This document shows, in pieces, positions 12,227 to 22,292 of a stretch of 64,000 bases of DNA (the first letter of the stretch is position 1; every line of letters starts with the position of its first letter). The notes under the pieces were generated by a model. That model worked only from the letters and a program-made list of their open reading frames with translations. It did no database searches and was not told the DNA's origin. Source of the DNA: Entonaema liquescens (taxonomy: Eukaryota > Ascomycota > Sordariomycetes > Xylariales > Xylariaceae); the NCBI GenBank assembly GCA_902805475.1, contig CADCSX010000002.1, positions 2,232,001-2,296,000 of the forward strand, given 5' to 3'. A program made the translations under genes and the position numbers.

Positions 12227-13040
12227 ATGGTACCAAAGGTTGACGAAGCCGATAATCTCGCTCGCATGGAACGCGGGGAGCTTTATTACGCCTTCACTCC
12301 GCAACTAATAGCGGAGCGTCAACGCTGCACACGTATCCTTAGCCGTCTTAACAGCGCCGGAGAATTAACCCGTCGCGAAATCGCAGAGTATTGGAAAGAG
12401 TGAGAGGTGTTCCAGCCCCTCATTTGATGGCTAGAATAACATGTTGACCTCTCGGACAGACTAACCAAGGATGATCGCCCTCTTCCCCCTCCTGCGGCAA
12501 CAGATGAGGAAGAAGACGCGATTCTACACGAGTATCCCTGGATTGAACGGCCGATTAGAATGGACTATGGGACTAACGTTCGAGTCGGAAGCAATGTATT
12601 CATAAATGTTCATTGCACTATAATTGATACCTGCACGGTGTTCATCGGCTCACGAACCCTCGTCGGTCCGAACGTGTCCTTTTTCAGCGGGACGCACCCC
12701 CTGGACCCGGACCTGCGCAACGGCACCAACGGGCCAGAACTCGGCAAGCCCATTACCATCGGTAGCGATTGCTGGATAGCCGGGAATGTGATAATACTTC
12801 CCGGAGTGACGGTCGGTGATGGATGTACAGTTGGAGCGGGAAGTGTGGTAACTAAGGTAAGGAGCCCACCGCCATTAGCTTACAGGCGGTCTTATCGTTA
12901 ACAATTCTTTCAACTCGTAGGACGTTCCGGCTTATCACTGCGTGGCCGGAAACCCTGCTAAAATCATTCGCAAAATCGAGCGAAAGTTTAAAGCTGAACA
13001 GGACGCTTTAAAAGCTAAACTCGAGACATCCGAGTCATGA
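12227..13040 (+). CDS. maltose/galactoside O-acetyltransferase-like protein
   Basis: Hexapeptide-repeat (left-handed beta-helix) acetyltransferase of the MAT/GAT group, using acetyl-CoA to acetylate a hydroxyl, in the family often a sugar. Exons 12227-12399, 12460-12856 and 12921-13040 give 229 aa, a usual length. The N-terminal Mac domain is seen as ARMERGELYYAF. The beta-helix carries hexapeptide turns (VRVGSNVFINVHC; IGSDCWIAGNVIILPGVTVG; GAGSVVTKDVPAYHCVAGNPAK). SGTHPLD contains the His position used as catalytic base in the family. The last exon ends in a Lys/Glu-rich helix. The ATG at 12227 is preferred to an upstream in-frame ATG at 12149 because the Mac domain starts right after it. 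Next to an NRPS-like gene it could be a tailoring enzyme, but free-standing copies are common in fungi. Confidence 0.88.
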
Positions 13041-13180
13041 ACCCGGAAATGACAAGAGGGGCTTGAGGCAGCTTTTTCGTATAGATCGTAACTCTCGGCT
13101 TTCAATAATGGCGTAAACAGTTAGATGTTATCCTAGCTAGTGCAGTTGGAAGATATTATCGAGCCTCCTCTTCTGAGGAC

Positions 13181-14531
13181 TTATAGAGTTATATGACTTT
13201 TCGGCCACTGAAGATGAGCTATAAATTCGGGCCGGTCGTGTAAACGTCTCTGAATGTCATCAAGCACTGGTTTTGCCCACCCTTTCACAGACCAATTCAC
13301 TCGCTCTGTGACACTCATGAATACCAAGAAATGTGCTAGAAGAACTAGAGCGTGCGGGTCAAAGGATTCCACATCTTTGGTGATGGTGTCGTCGACCATG
13401 CACGGCCACCAAATTACCATGCCAGGTTCAATATAGGAGCCAGCGTATGCTAGAAGCTTAGTGCATGTTTCCAGCGCGTCAATAGCACGATCATAGTGCT
13501 GAGTCTTAGATAGGGGTAATTCTCCTTGAAGCAGTGATCGTAGAGAGGACAATACAGCGAATGTGTCTGGGGGAGTAGGGTGTGCTCAAGAGATGGGATG
13601 CTGTAAGAAAGTTAACCCATGTTTGAAGCGACTAAGGAAATAGTGGTGTATAAGTGGTACCTTTTCTCTTCTGACTCAGGAAGCCATATGCCATCAACTA
13701 CTGGTACCAATTCGGTTTTTAATATCAGATGGAGAAACGGTTCAAGAGTAATGCGCAGCCCCTTAACAACTGTAAATAACTCCAGTAAGTTGTGTATGGG
13801 ATCCTCAAGTTTCAGATCGTCGGTTCTTAGCGGGAGCAAATAGACATAAACTACTACCATCGTAGCAAAGCAGAAGACGGCCCTCCAATTATTATATGCG
13901 ATGCGGGACAATATAGCTCTGAATCCACTTAATCCTTGGGATTGATAGTGGGCTGCGAGGACTAGATAATCCCGTCGCTGGCTCGGGTTAAGATAGGCTT
14001 TGTGTATGGCTGAGAGGGCGAGAACGCCATGTCTGACGAAGTCATACTGATAACCAACTTGAGGCAGGACTACTTTCCAGATGTGGCGTCTATCTAGGCG
14101 TTGTGATAATGAATCAGCCGTAAAGGTACAATAATGGTGCAGGAGCTCAAAGTCCCGATTTTCATCGAGTCCCGACAGAGTTGATATTGTGGAATTGGGA
14201 CTGGCTAAAATGCCAAGATTGGTGAAAGTTGTCTGCGAGTCCGTGCCCTGAGATCTGGTATCGTCTGGTGATTGAGAGAGTAAGGCTCCAATAGGCAAAC
14301 GCCCAGAAACAGCAGGAATTGTAGGAGGCGGAAAGCTACAGTTGGCGCCGTAACGTAGACAATTAGCACATGTCGGACGCGACTCGTCGCACTAGATAGA
14401 GCATTAACATGAGCGGGTACTATGTAGGTATACATAGATATTAACTAGGTCAATAAATGTACCTTGACTTTTCTTTGCTTACAGATGATGCAACCGCTCC
14501 GAGACTTCGGGTGACTTCGTCTTGAAGCCAT
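13181..14531 (-). CDS. Zn2Cys6 transcription factor (Upc2-like architecture), frame problem near 3' end
   Basis: Nuclear regulator. Exon 1 (14531-14463) ends SGCIICKQRKVK and joins exon 2 (from 14391) starting CDESRPTCANCLRYGANC, completing the six-Cys cluster. Downstream regions such as HIWKVVLPQVGYQYDFVRH and GVLALSAIHKAYL match the sterol-regulator-like C6 family. Two models exist for the 3' part. Model A: exon 2 ends at 13661, exon 3 starts at 13600 (SIPSLEHTLLP), and the frame is lost at a G5 run on the plus strand (13569-13573); one extra base restores DTFAVLSSLRSLL and 406 aa. Model B: a 50-bp intron 13616-13567 keeps frame without any shift, giving 409 aa. Model A's junction and residues look better; B cannot be excluded. 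Convergent with the acetyltransferase gene (140 bp apart). Confidence 0.8.
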
Positions 14532-15167
14532 GATAAAGGACCGAGCACGACGGGTTGGTGGAGTTGCGCGGGTACCTAGGTATGTAAAGGATGTGTAGAA
14601 GAAGAGAAAATGTAACTTAGCATACCTAGGTACGTTTTGAATTAAATACGAGCTATGCCGAACCCGAATAAAAAAGAAGACTCCTTATTGGCTAATAACC
14701 AGAAAAGTCTTCCTAATTGGATACTATTTATATAGTATTTATATAGTAACTACCCGAGAAGTCCGAGCTGTACCCCGGTTCATCTTACAGCTTTTGCGGA
14801 TCCCTATTTAGATCTGTCTCCTCGACTAATAAGTATAAGTGTATATCTAAGATATAGAACAGAGAACTCTAGTATGTCTAAGGTACCTACCTAAACTAGC
14901 CGAGACTGCTACGAGAAGAAACCCGAGATAATACGAAGACAATATGAATATCAAAATAGGGAGACATATATAAACTAATTCTCGCAAAGAGATTTCCCAT
15001 GTTTCTAGCAATGCACTTTAGTCTGTCTCTCACTTAAGTGTGAATCCAATCATTTATTTCATTTCGTTTTCAATTGTGTATAATATCTCTAGGTATATCA
15101 AACGTCCTGCCATCTATGCTGTTGCGCTCCGATCAATATATCTAATAAGAACATCATATCGCCCTCA
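14532..15167. other. divergent promoter region between regulator and RTA1-like copy B
   Basis: About 640 bp shared by two divergently transcribed genes. It holds two exact TACCTAGGTA palindromes (14573-14582 and 14623-14632) and a run of AT-rich direct repeats (TATATAGTATTTATATAGTA near 14731). No reading frame is supported. Confidence 0.5.
14573..14632. repeat. paired TACCTAGGTA palindromes (one of eleven exact sites in the window)
   Basis: Two exact 10-bp palindromes 50 bp apart (14573-14582, 14623-14632) in the divergent promoter of the regulator and RTA1-like copy B. Further exact copies that I located: 2942, 12018, 24525, 41548, 42410, 47532, 47768 and 59045 (start positions), always outside coding exons, plus many near-copies such as ACCTACCTAGG. 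A random 10-mer would occur about 0.06 times in 64 kb. The function is unknown. Confidence 0.75.
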
Positions 15168-16163
15168 ATGGCTACTTGCAACCCCAATTGGCAGGATGTC
15201 CAGTGGTCGCTTTATCGGTATCAGCCTTCGACGGCGGCGGCGGCTTTTTTCACTGTTCTCTTCGGCATCACTTCCCTTCTCCATACCACCCAGATGTGTA
15301 TAACGAGGAGTTGGTATCTTTTCGCCCTCGTCATTGGCTGTATATGTATGAAGCTCCCAATACTTGGTGTCCGAATCTCCCTGCTAATATAGGTAATCAC
15401 AGGTGAATGCATTGGTTACATCGGTCGGATTCTAAGTAGTCAAGAAGACCCCGGATGCTGGTCTCTTGGCCCCTACATCTTACAAAACATCCTCATTCTT
15501 ATCGGACCGACATTCATGGCCGCTTCGATCTACATGATTCTCGGGCGGATAATCGAGTTGACGGATGGAAATTCATACTCCCTCATCCGACGGCGTTGGC
15601 TTACTAGAGTCTTCGTCACCGGGGACGTTGTATCACTGCTCTTCCAATCGTCTGGTATGATCTTCTCATCGCGGTCTTTTAATAAAAAAAAAACATAGAT
15701 TGCTGACTAGGATATTATAGGGGGTGGTTTAATGGCTGCAGGTGGTGAATCCTTTCACATCGGCGAAACCCTAATCGTCATCGGCCTCTTCGTGCAACTT
15801 ACTTTCTTCGGCGCCTTCGTTGTCCTCGCGGGTGTTTTCCACCGCCGGATGGGTAGGACGCCTACTTACCAGGCGAGCCTACCGCAAGTTCGTTGGAAAC
15901 ATTACCTGGTTACGCTATATGTGGTCGGTGTTATGATTTGGATACGCAGTCTGTTTCGAGTTATAGAGTATCTCCAAGGCAACGACGGAACTCTATCTAG
16001 ATCTGAGGTATACCTATACATCTTCGACGCCGTGTTGACTTTGATAGCGATGGTCTGGATGAATTGGTACCACCCTAGCGAGATTGGTATCCTTCTCCGC
16101 GGGCAGGAACCGAAAAGTGTCAGTTTGGAGCGGTTAACTAAAAGGTTTACCGGAACGAGCTAA
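15168..16163 (+). CDS. RTA1-like seven-transmembrane protein (copy B)
   Basis: Second RTA1-family membrane protein. Exons 15168-15339, 15403-15654 and 15721-16163 give 288 aa. Visible family landmarks: ECIGYIGRILSS just after junction 1, MAASIYMILGRII, RRRWLTRVFVTGDVVSLLFQSSGGGL across junction 2, and RSLFRVIEYLQG near the C-terminus. About seven hydrophobic segments. It is clearly diverged from copy A (different intron number, shorter loops and tail), so it is not a recent duplicate. The start ATG follows a pyrimidine-rich leader. It is transcribed away from the C6 regulator, sharing its promoter region, which is the typical placing of a regulated transporter or resistance gene; that role is inference. 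Confidence 0.88.
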
Positions 16164-16657
16164 AGACGAGGGAATTTGGATACGGTTGAAAAGTCGATAC
16201 GCTTCGACCTGAGTTCTTCGAAGATCATGGGTAACCCTATAGTCTTCGTCTTTTATCACCGCTTTGGTCACCACTTGCCACATTGATTTTCACTGAAGAG
16301 GGACAATATTTATAGCTCAAGTTCAAATGATAATATATACAACAACATTTAATAAATTTCTTTCTAAGAAACTTCTAAATATAGTATAGGTATGTACATG
16401 GGTTTAGGTATATCAAAAATAATAAGATGGTTTTTTGAAAAGCGAATGTAGAGAACGTAAGTAGAGCAAAAGAAAAGTAAATGCTATATAAATACAAGAT
16501 ATTTTATACAATAAGCCTTCGAATCTAACAAACCCGTCTATATACCTAACATATCCCAAAGAACCCGATCCTTCACAAAGGACAGGTATTCTGACATATG
16601 TCCCGCCCAATAGCACCTGGCTAAGCGAGACATCGCGATGTTAAATCTTGAATATAC
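16164..16657. other. intergenic 3'-3' spacer
   Basis: AT-rich spacer between convergent genes (RTA1-like copy B and the nuclease). No coding signal; presumably both 3' UTRs. Confidence 0.5.
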
Positions 16658-17989
16658 TTACCTCTTTCCTTTAGCATCTTTGTAGCAAGGGAAATAACAT
16701 TCAACCTCCTCTCTTTTGTTGGCGTTCTTGCTGGCTTGGTGGTTTTTGTTGGTCTTTCCACCGGTGCCTGATCCGTTTCCGCCAGAATGACTTCCCGTGC
16801 CCTTATTAGTTCCGGTGCCTTTTTGACTTCCAGGTTGGCTTCCGGTTCCCTTGCCTTTCTTGCTCACGCTAGCTCTCTTGGTAGTTTTCTTACCGCCCGT
16901 TCCCACATCCTTCCTGACAACAGAACAATAATCCCTGGAACTACCTGTCTTTGGCTTCGTACCATCGCCAGTAGCAGGTCCTTTACCTGTTCCCTTAGAC
17001 TCGGTGTTCCATTTGAACCAGTTTGCGTTGCTCTTTGCTCCTGGTGCGTATTCAAAATCAATCCTTCCGCCAAAATCGCTGGTGAGTGTCATTTTAAGGT
17101 CCTGAGGTAGTCCCTTAAGCTTGCGTGATGCCTTTGGGCCCGTCATCTTGAAGTCTGCCACCTTGTGATCCCCATTACGCCAATCTGTCAATGTAACACC
17201 CTTGAAATCGAAATCTCCATGGCGTGTAAACTTAACAGAGCATTCGTATAAGTCTCCGTAGTCCTCTCCTTGGAGGGCATAATGGTTGTCCTTGTTTCCA
17301 GGATCGATTGGAGCTGAAATTTTGCCCTGGACCAGCTCTTTTTTGGTCAATCCGAATTGGTACCCGTCGTTCTTACAGTTAACGGCTTTCTTAGGACCCC
17401 CCCTTATACAATAGTTCACCTTAGACTTGTCTTGGACTTTTGAAGTATCAAATTCAACCTTGAAGTGGTCGCCTGCGCCCATTGGGCCCGGCAAAGCTCG
17501 TTTAGTATGTGTACCGGTACCCTGGTAAAATGCACCTAGCTGGCGGCCGAGCTCTTGATTTTCTTTCTTTGACATGCAACGGAGACTGTTTGGGATACGC
17601 TTTGGGGCGTCGAACTTTTCTTGTCTAGATGACGCTGGAGGCCATTCGTCACAGTCTATGGACTGTTCGGCTGTCGGTTGCTGGCCGGGCGGTATGAACT
17701 TTTGGCTGTACGGAAATGATAGACAGACACTGGATTCGGAGTCGTGAGGCTTTTGTGGGATCCTAGCTCGACATCCGGACTCTTTGCGATTCGCGTCATG
17801 GTTAACTGGACCGTCGTAGACAACCACGTCAGGATTCACCAGCCCCTTAGATGGTGCGTGACAATTGATATAAAAACATGCATTGTTACAAGCAGCTTCT
17901 CCGCCGTTACAATTGAACTCCAGTATTCCGAAATCCCTTTGGCCTAAAGTGGCGGTAGCGAAGAGCAAAATTGGAAGCGATATCAACAT
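16658..17989 (-). CDS. secreted NucA/NucB-type deoxyribonuclease-like protein
   Basis: Predicted extracellular nuclease. A single exon of 443 aa starting at the ATG at 17989, which begins a clear signal peptide (MLISLPILLFATATLG). An upstream in-frame TTG is not used. The diagnostic NucA/NucB motif CDEWPPAS lies at about residues 113-120 (bacterial relatives have CDEYPFAS-like forms), followed by a long helix region RCMSKKENQELGRQL typical of the fold's end. Many paired cysteines fit secretion. The middle part (about 150-315) is a second globular region I cannot name. Residues about 320-430 are low-complexity Gly/Thr/Lys/Ser-rich, strongly basic, with GTG-type repeats, then two Cys-containing turns close to the C-terminus. 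Neighbours suggest no operon-like link. Nuclease activity is family inference. Confidence 0.75.
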   Translation of the reverse strand: MLISLPILLFATATLGQRDFGILEFNCNGGEAACNNACFYINCHAPSKGLVNPDVVVYDGPVNHDANRKESGCRARIPQKPHDSESSVCLSFPYSQKFIPPGQQPTAEQSIDCDEWPPASSRQEKFDAPKRIPNSLRCMSKKENQELGRQLGAFYQGTGTHTKRALPGPMGAGDHFKVEFDTSKVQDKSKVNYCIRGGPKKAVNCKNDGYQFGLTKKELVQGKISAPIDPGNKDNHYALQGEDYGDLYECSVKFTRHGDFDFKGVTLTDWRNGDHKVADFKMTGPKASRKLKGLPQDLKMTLTSDFGGRIDFEYAPGAKSNANWFKWNTESKGTGKGPATGDGTKPKTGSSRDYCSVVRKDVGTGGKKTTKRASVSKKGKGTGSQPGSQKGTGTNKGTGSHSGGNGSGTGGKTNKNHQASKNANKREEVECYFPCYKDAKGKR

Positions 17990-18939
17990 ATTAACTTCCA
18001 AGGACGAAGTCCCTGATATCGAAATGAATGAAATAGGAAAGGGGTTGCTTTATGATAGTGATGCCATCGACAATAAGATCAACAATCCGAGGCGACCTTG
18101 CAGGTTATATATGCCAATAACTATGGCAATTAGGTACTCTTCTGAGTTCTCTCAACCTTCTTCCTAACCCCCTAATATCTAAATAAGCCCACAGGAATGA
18201 CATATTGCCTCAGAACGGAAGGTAAGATTTCACTTGTAAGGCTGATGCTCATAAGTTTAGCCCAGGGCTTAATAGTTTGAACTAAATATTATATATCAAC
18301 CCCTTAATGTGGCATTCAAACGTTTATCTAACGGCAATCGCTTTCAACAGCCAATAATATAATATCAGGCATGAAAAGTCAAAGCTGATAGAAAATGGAT
18401 GAATATATGGGACACACTGTAAGTCTGCGATTTCATGATCCTTGCGTAACCTTCTCGTAGCCAAGCAGACCATGAAATGCAGGTGTTACGGAAATGAGTA
18501 AGAATAATGTTAAAAATAATCTACACATTATTAGAGGCTACACAATAACGTATTATTTCTCCAATCATTTCGTTATACCATTCGTAGGTTTGAGTTTTAG
18601 GTCCTCGTTTAGAACAAACAAAATCTCACTCCAAAGACTCCGCCTCTGAATCCACCAACATCTCACCATCTCACACGTCTACATCGCCCTTTGGTTAGGT
18701 GACACAAAGATGAGCCGCAACAAAGACCTACATAGAGTACGGTATCTTACCTACCTAAAGCACCTAATATAGCATGTGCCTGGAAACTGTTGGTACTGCT
18801 CATCCCCGAAGTTGTGCCGTTGCTGACAGCCCCCAACTGCCTGACGAAGATTACTTCAAACCAAAGATTCTCCTCTATCTCTTCGCTAAAATTTTTACCA
18901 CCAAATCAATCACCTCACATTCCCATTTCCTGCCTTAAG
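17990..18939. other. divergent spacer
   Basis: No gene supported. It holds the promoters of the minus-strand nuclease gene and the plus-strand unknown gene. The 18600-18900 part is pyrimidine-rich, as expected for a fungal 5' leader. Confidence 0.4.
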
Positions 18940-19617
18940 ATGTATATGTACGGCAATTATAGTCCGTTCCCGCTCTTCATTCTCTCGGAGAAGGTTACAG
19001 CCAAAGTAAGTATTCTTCCCTAAGGTTATTTCATAGCTAACACACACAAGTATCTCAACGAGTTCCTCCACCTCACTGCAGAGAAAAATGATGGAAATTT
19101 CTTTTTAGTAGTTGTTCAAACTACGGATCCCTCGGATCCATATGACTGCGTACCCGACATGGAGATAGCAAGGGACGATGAGCGTGAATGGATCGTTCCT
19201 CAACATGGTACACACCCTCCGATAGCAGATTCATTCGTGTCGCCATTCATAAGGAAGACTCCCGATGACTGCGCCCGTTTCCAACGCGAGACGCCGGATA
19301 ACAAAGTCTGGAATAGAGAGCACTTTTGCGTCATCGATGATGATGATTTAGCTGAGAATACCGTCACCATAGTGCGTAGGCTTGAAAATGGAAAAGTACA
19401 TTCATTCCCGATTCCGGTAGACAGAACACCAGGGTATATGTACACATTGTGGACCGGAATGTCCTTCGAGGAAAACCTACAGTCGTACCAGGCAGGAAGG
19501 GATGAAAGCCCCGAAAGGGATAGAAGCGTTGGTATAGCTTTCGAGTATGAAAACTTCGATGTCGACGAGGAGCTGGAACTTGCGATGAAGGCCGGTTCTG
19601 AAAATAAACCAGAATAG
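18940..19617 (+). CDS. hypothetical protein (210 aa)
   Basis: I do not recognise the family. Exon 1 (18940-19005) encodes MYMYGNYSPFPLFILSEKV and ends at a GTAAGT donor; exon 2 (19051-19617) continues YLNEFLHLTAEKNDG after a 45-bp intron. Total 210 aa in one frame. The protein is acidic and soluble-looking, with no signal peptide or clear membrane segment. It has a hydrophobic strand FFLVVVQTTDP, an acidic patch DDDDLAEN, and a Glu-rich C-terminus. The joined frame and good splice sites support it as a real gene. Convergent with the Diels-Alderase-like gene. Confidence 0.65.
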
Positions 19618-19786
19618 AGCTTATATTCAAGCGTTTAAACCGAATCTGAGCCACCTCTCATACTAGCATAATAAACATATCCAGTTTAGGAAATATTCAA
19701 TTGTCCCACTTGTTCCAGTGAAAATAGGTACTTAATCAGATATATCCATCGAGTAAACAAGGCCCTTAAGCCAACCAGAATATATA

Positions 19787-21040
19787 TCAAACAAGATTCA
19801 TCACTTCGTATAGAGCTTTCCCAGTGAAAGTCTCCCTGTATTCAAAACCACCAGATGCTGGCCCTATGTATCGTTGATACGTGTGGAAGTCCGCTAGCAA
19901 CAACTGAGTGGTGATGTTGGCAACAAAGGTGCCCTTCTCGCCCATATCGAATGAAATGGCAATACCTTCTGGCGGGCCGGCAGACGGGTTAGGGGGATAT
20001 TCGCTGTTAGCACCCCATGGTATGACAGTTGCTGAAGTGTTAGTGCAGCTGATGGAAATATCCTCACCATCTTTGGAGATATATCCCGACTGGTGATGAT
20101 CCCCATCCGGTGCTTTCAGATCGAACCACACCAAGGAATAGGGGCCTACGCGGGTACGTCCCCAATACCAGAAGTCTAGTAACTCCGTGAACGGGCGGTC
20201 AGCCCAGTTCTTGTCGTGGTATCCATTTCCAGTGAACTGCACATGCTCATCCCCTATAGTGAAATCCAGTGTAGCGTCGGCATCAGGGACTGCGTTGGCC
20301 CACCCCAAGCCAGGAGAAATCTCCTCCGTTACGCCGGGCACGTTCGGATCGCAAGGATATCGTGGCGGGGATCTCTGTTGGAAAAAAGGAAATCTTAGTT
20401 AGGGAAGTTTCTAGGGGCCTGTGGATAAAGGGGTGAGCTTACAGCTCGTAACGATAGTGAGCCGGATATAACCGCAGCCGGGAAGTCGAGAGTTACATTG
20501 TAGGACGCCCTGTTATCTCTTGAGTCAAGATAGCCCTCAAAGGCCATGTTCATCCCAGGCCCCTTCCATTGACTCGTAATGCTCTTGTCATTTGTAGTGA
20601 TGTTGGCTCCATATGATGCAAGTCCACCGGAGGAGTAGCTTGTTCCGTTTCTGAACGTTCCTGCGATTGAGATGACCAAGCTGCCACTTGCTCGCGGTGT
20701 TAGGGCATAGTCGCCAGCTTCGAGAAAATTAATAACAATAGACTCGTTCTCCGAAGAAGTCGACACGGCATCAAAGTACCACCTAGAATCGAAGATAGGT
20801 AGGTAAGTGACACGCTACATCAGGCCCTATCGTTTGGTGTTCTCACCAATCAAAACTTGTACTATTCGGATAAGGTAGAATCTTTTGGTGATCGAACGCA
20901 CCCAGTCCACCTTGAGCAGATTGTAGTTCTGAAGATACACTTCCGTTCCATTGCTGCGCAGGCAGATGATAAATATCATCATACGCCGCGGCGACATGAA
21001 GGAGTGACGGGAGTAAGATGTAGGGGGGCATGGTTTCCAT
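19787..21040 (-). CDS. Diels-Alderase-like / CrtC-lipocalin-fold protein with signal peptide
   Basis: Family of fungal AttH/CrtC-like proteins that includes the Diels-Alderases of decalin-forming clusters as well as many uncharacterised secreted members. Exons 21040-20847, 20782-20443 and 20374-19787 encode 373 aa. Junctions rebuild FDWWYFDAVS (W rebuilt at the splice) and RSPPRYPCDPN. Family signatures: YHDKNWADRP at about 230-239 and FWYWGRTRVGPYSLVWFD at about 247-264. Residues 1-20 (PPYILLPSLLHVAAAY) look like a signal peptide, so it should enter the secretory route; several NxS/T sites fit that. The ATG at 21040 is chosen; a second in-frame ATG at 21031 would serve equally. Whether it acts as a cyclase, isomerase or binding protein cannot be told from sequence. 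Confidence 0.82.
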
Positions 21041-22292
21041 ATTTTGATACGGGACACATTGGTGTATAAACTACCTCCCATAGTAAACTCCCGGGTTTTT
21101 ATAGTTCGAGGGAATGGGAGAAAATCCTATGCCTAGGATGGCAGGACCCAATGAGCCCTCGGGTTCGAGGCACAAGGACCCTTGCAAGGTACCATTTGAG
21201 GTCATTCGATAGTTCTCACTACGGTATACTTTACCTACCAATACATTACAGAACCACACCTGTATACATCTGCTCGGGCCAGAATCATGGGTTTCTGAGG
21301 CTGTACGGCTACAAGGATTCTCGGGTGCCTCGCATAATGCCACCAGGAACCCGAGGAAGAACCCTGATTGGCTACACACTTGGGCATCCGAGAATCAGGG
21401 GTTTGACTTTTCGGTGAAATAGTAGTACGCAATATTAAAGCTAATTCGGCCTTATCCTTCGGGGTTTAGTTATAGTTAATACCGAGCAGGACTGAAAAAA
21501 ACTTTTAGGACTTTCAAGTAAACATGTTCCTAGTGTCTAGGCCTCTTGGGCCATGATCTATCATTGCTAGTTGTAACTACACTAACATCATATATATGTT
21601 AAAGCCTTTTACTTATAAACAGAGGAGTCTTATGGGAGCACGGATTCAGCCGAATGATAAATAGCTTAGTATGAACAGAACGTTGTAGAAACATATCTCG
21701 ATTATATTCGCGCTGCTCGTTGGACATGGTATAAATGTGCTATGGTATTGTCGTCTAGCTGCCTATTTAGACTATCGTGCTTCATATCTAGCTTCTTTGC
21801 GCGGCTTGCTATCGCTAGCATTCGGCATTGTGTCATAGGTAGCCAATAAAAGCCAAAGCAAGATACAACAAAACGAAGAGCCCATCCAGCCTAACTATTC
21901 GAAGTACATCAGGGGCCTCGGAATTGGATTCCTTGTTGGTTTCAAGCCAAAGCGGTAGTTATGGCAAGTACCTTATTTGATCGGCGATGCTTCGTGAGTT
22001 CCTCCCTTCCCACCTCATGATATTTCCTACTCTGTATTCAGAGAGTACGGCATTGGAGTTCCTTTTCAAGTACCGTGAATCGTGGATATCTCAAAAGTCG
22101 GGCGTACCTATCGCAAGGACTAGCCAATCTCGATGGATATATGCAAAAGTGTAGAACGTGTGCCTATGTTCTATTAGTACTTGTATACCGGCACCATCGA
22201 TGGGATCATACCAAAAGACCAAGACCTATTTGGGTATAGGGGTCCTGCGATATCCAAATAGAAAGTCATTCTGAATATTTTTCCGTTGGTCC
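21041..22292. other. gene-free spacer
   Basis: No gene supported. The first 400 bp lies upstream of the Diels-Alderase-like gene and is relatively rich in CGAG/GGGTTC-type words. The rest is AT-rich. Confidence 0.4.
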
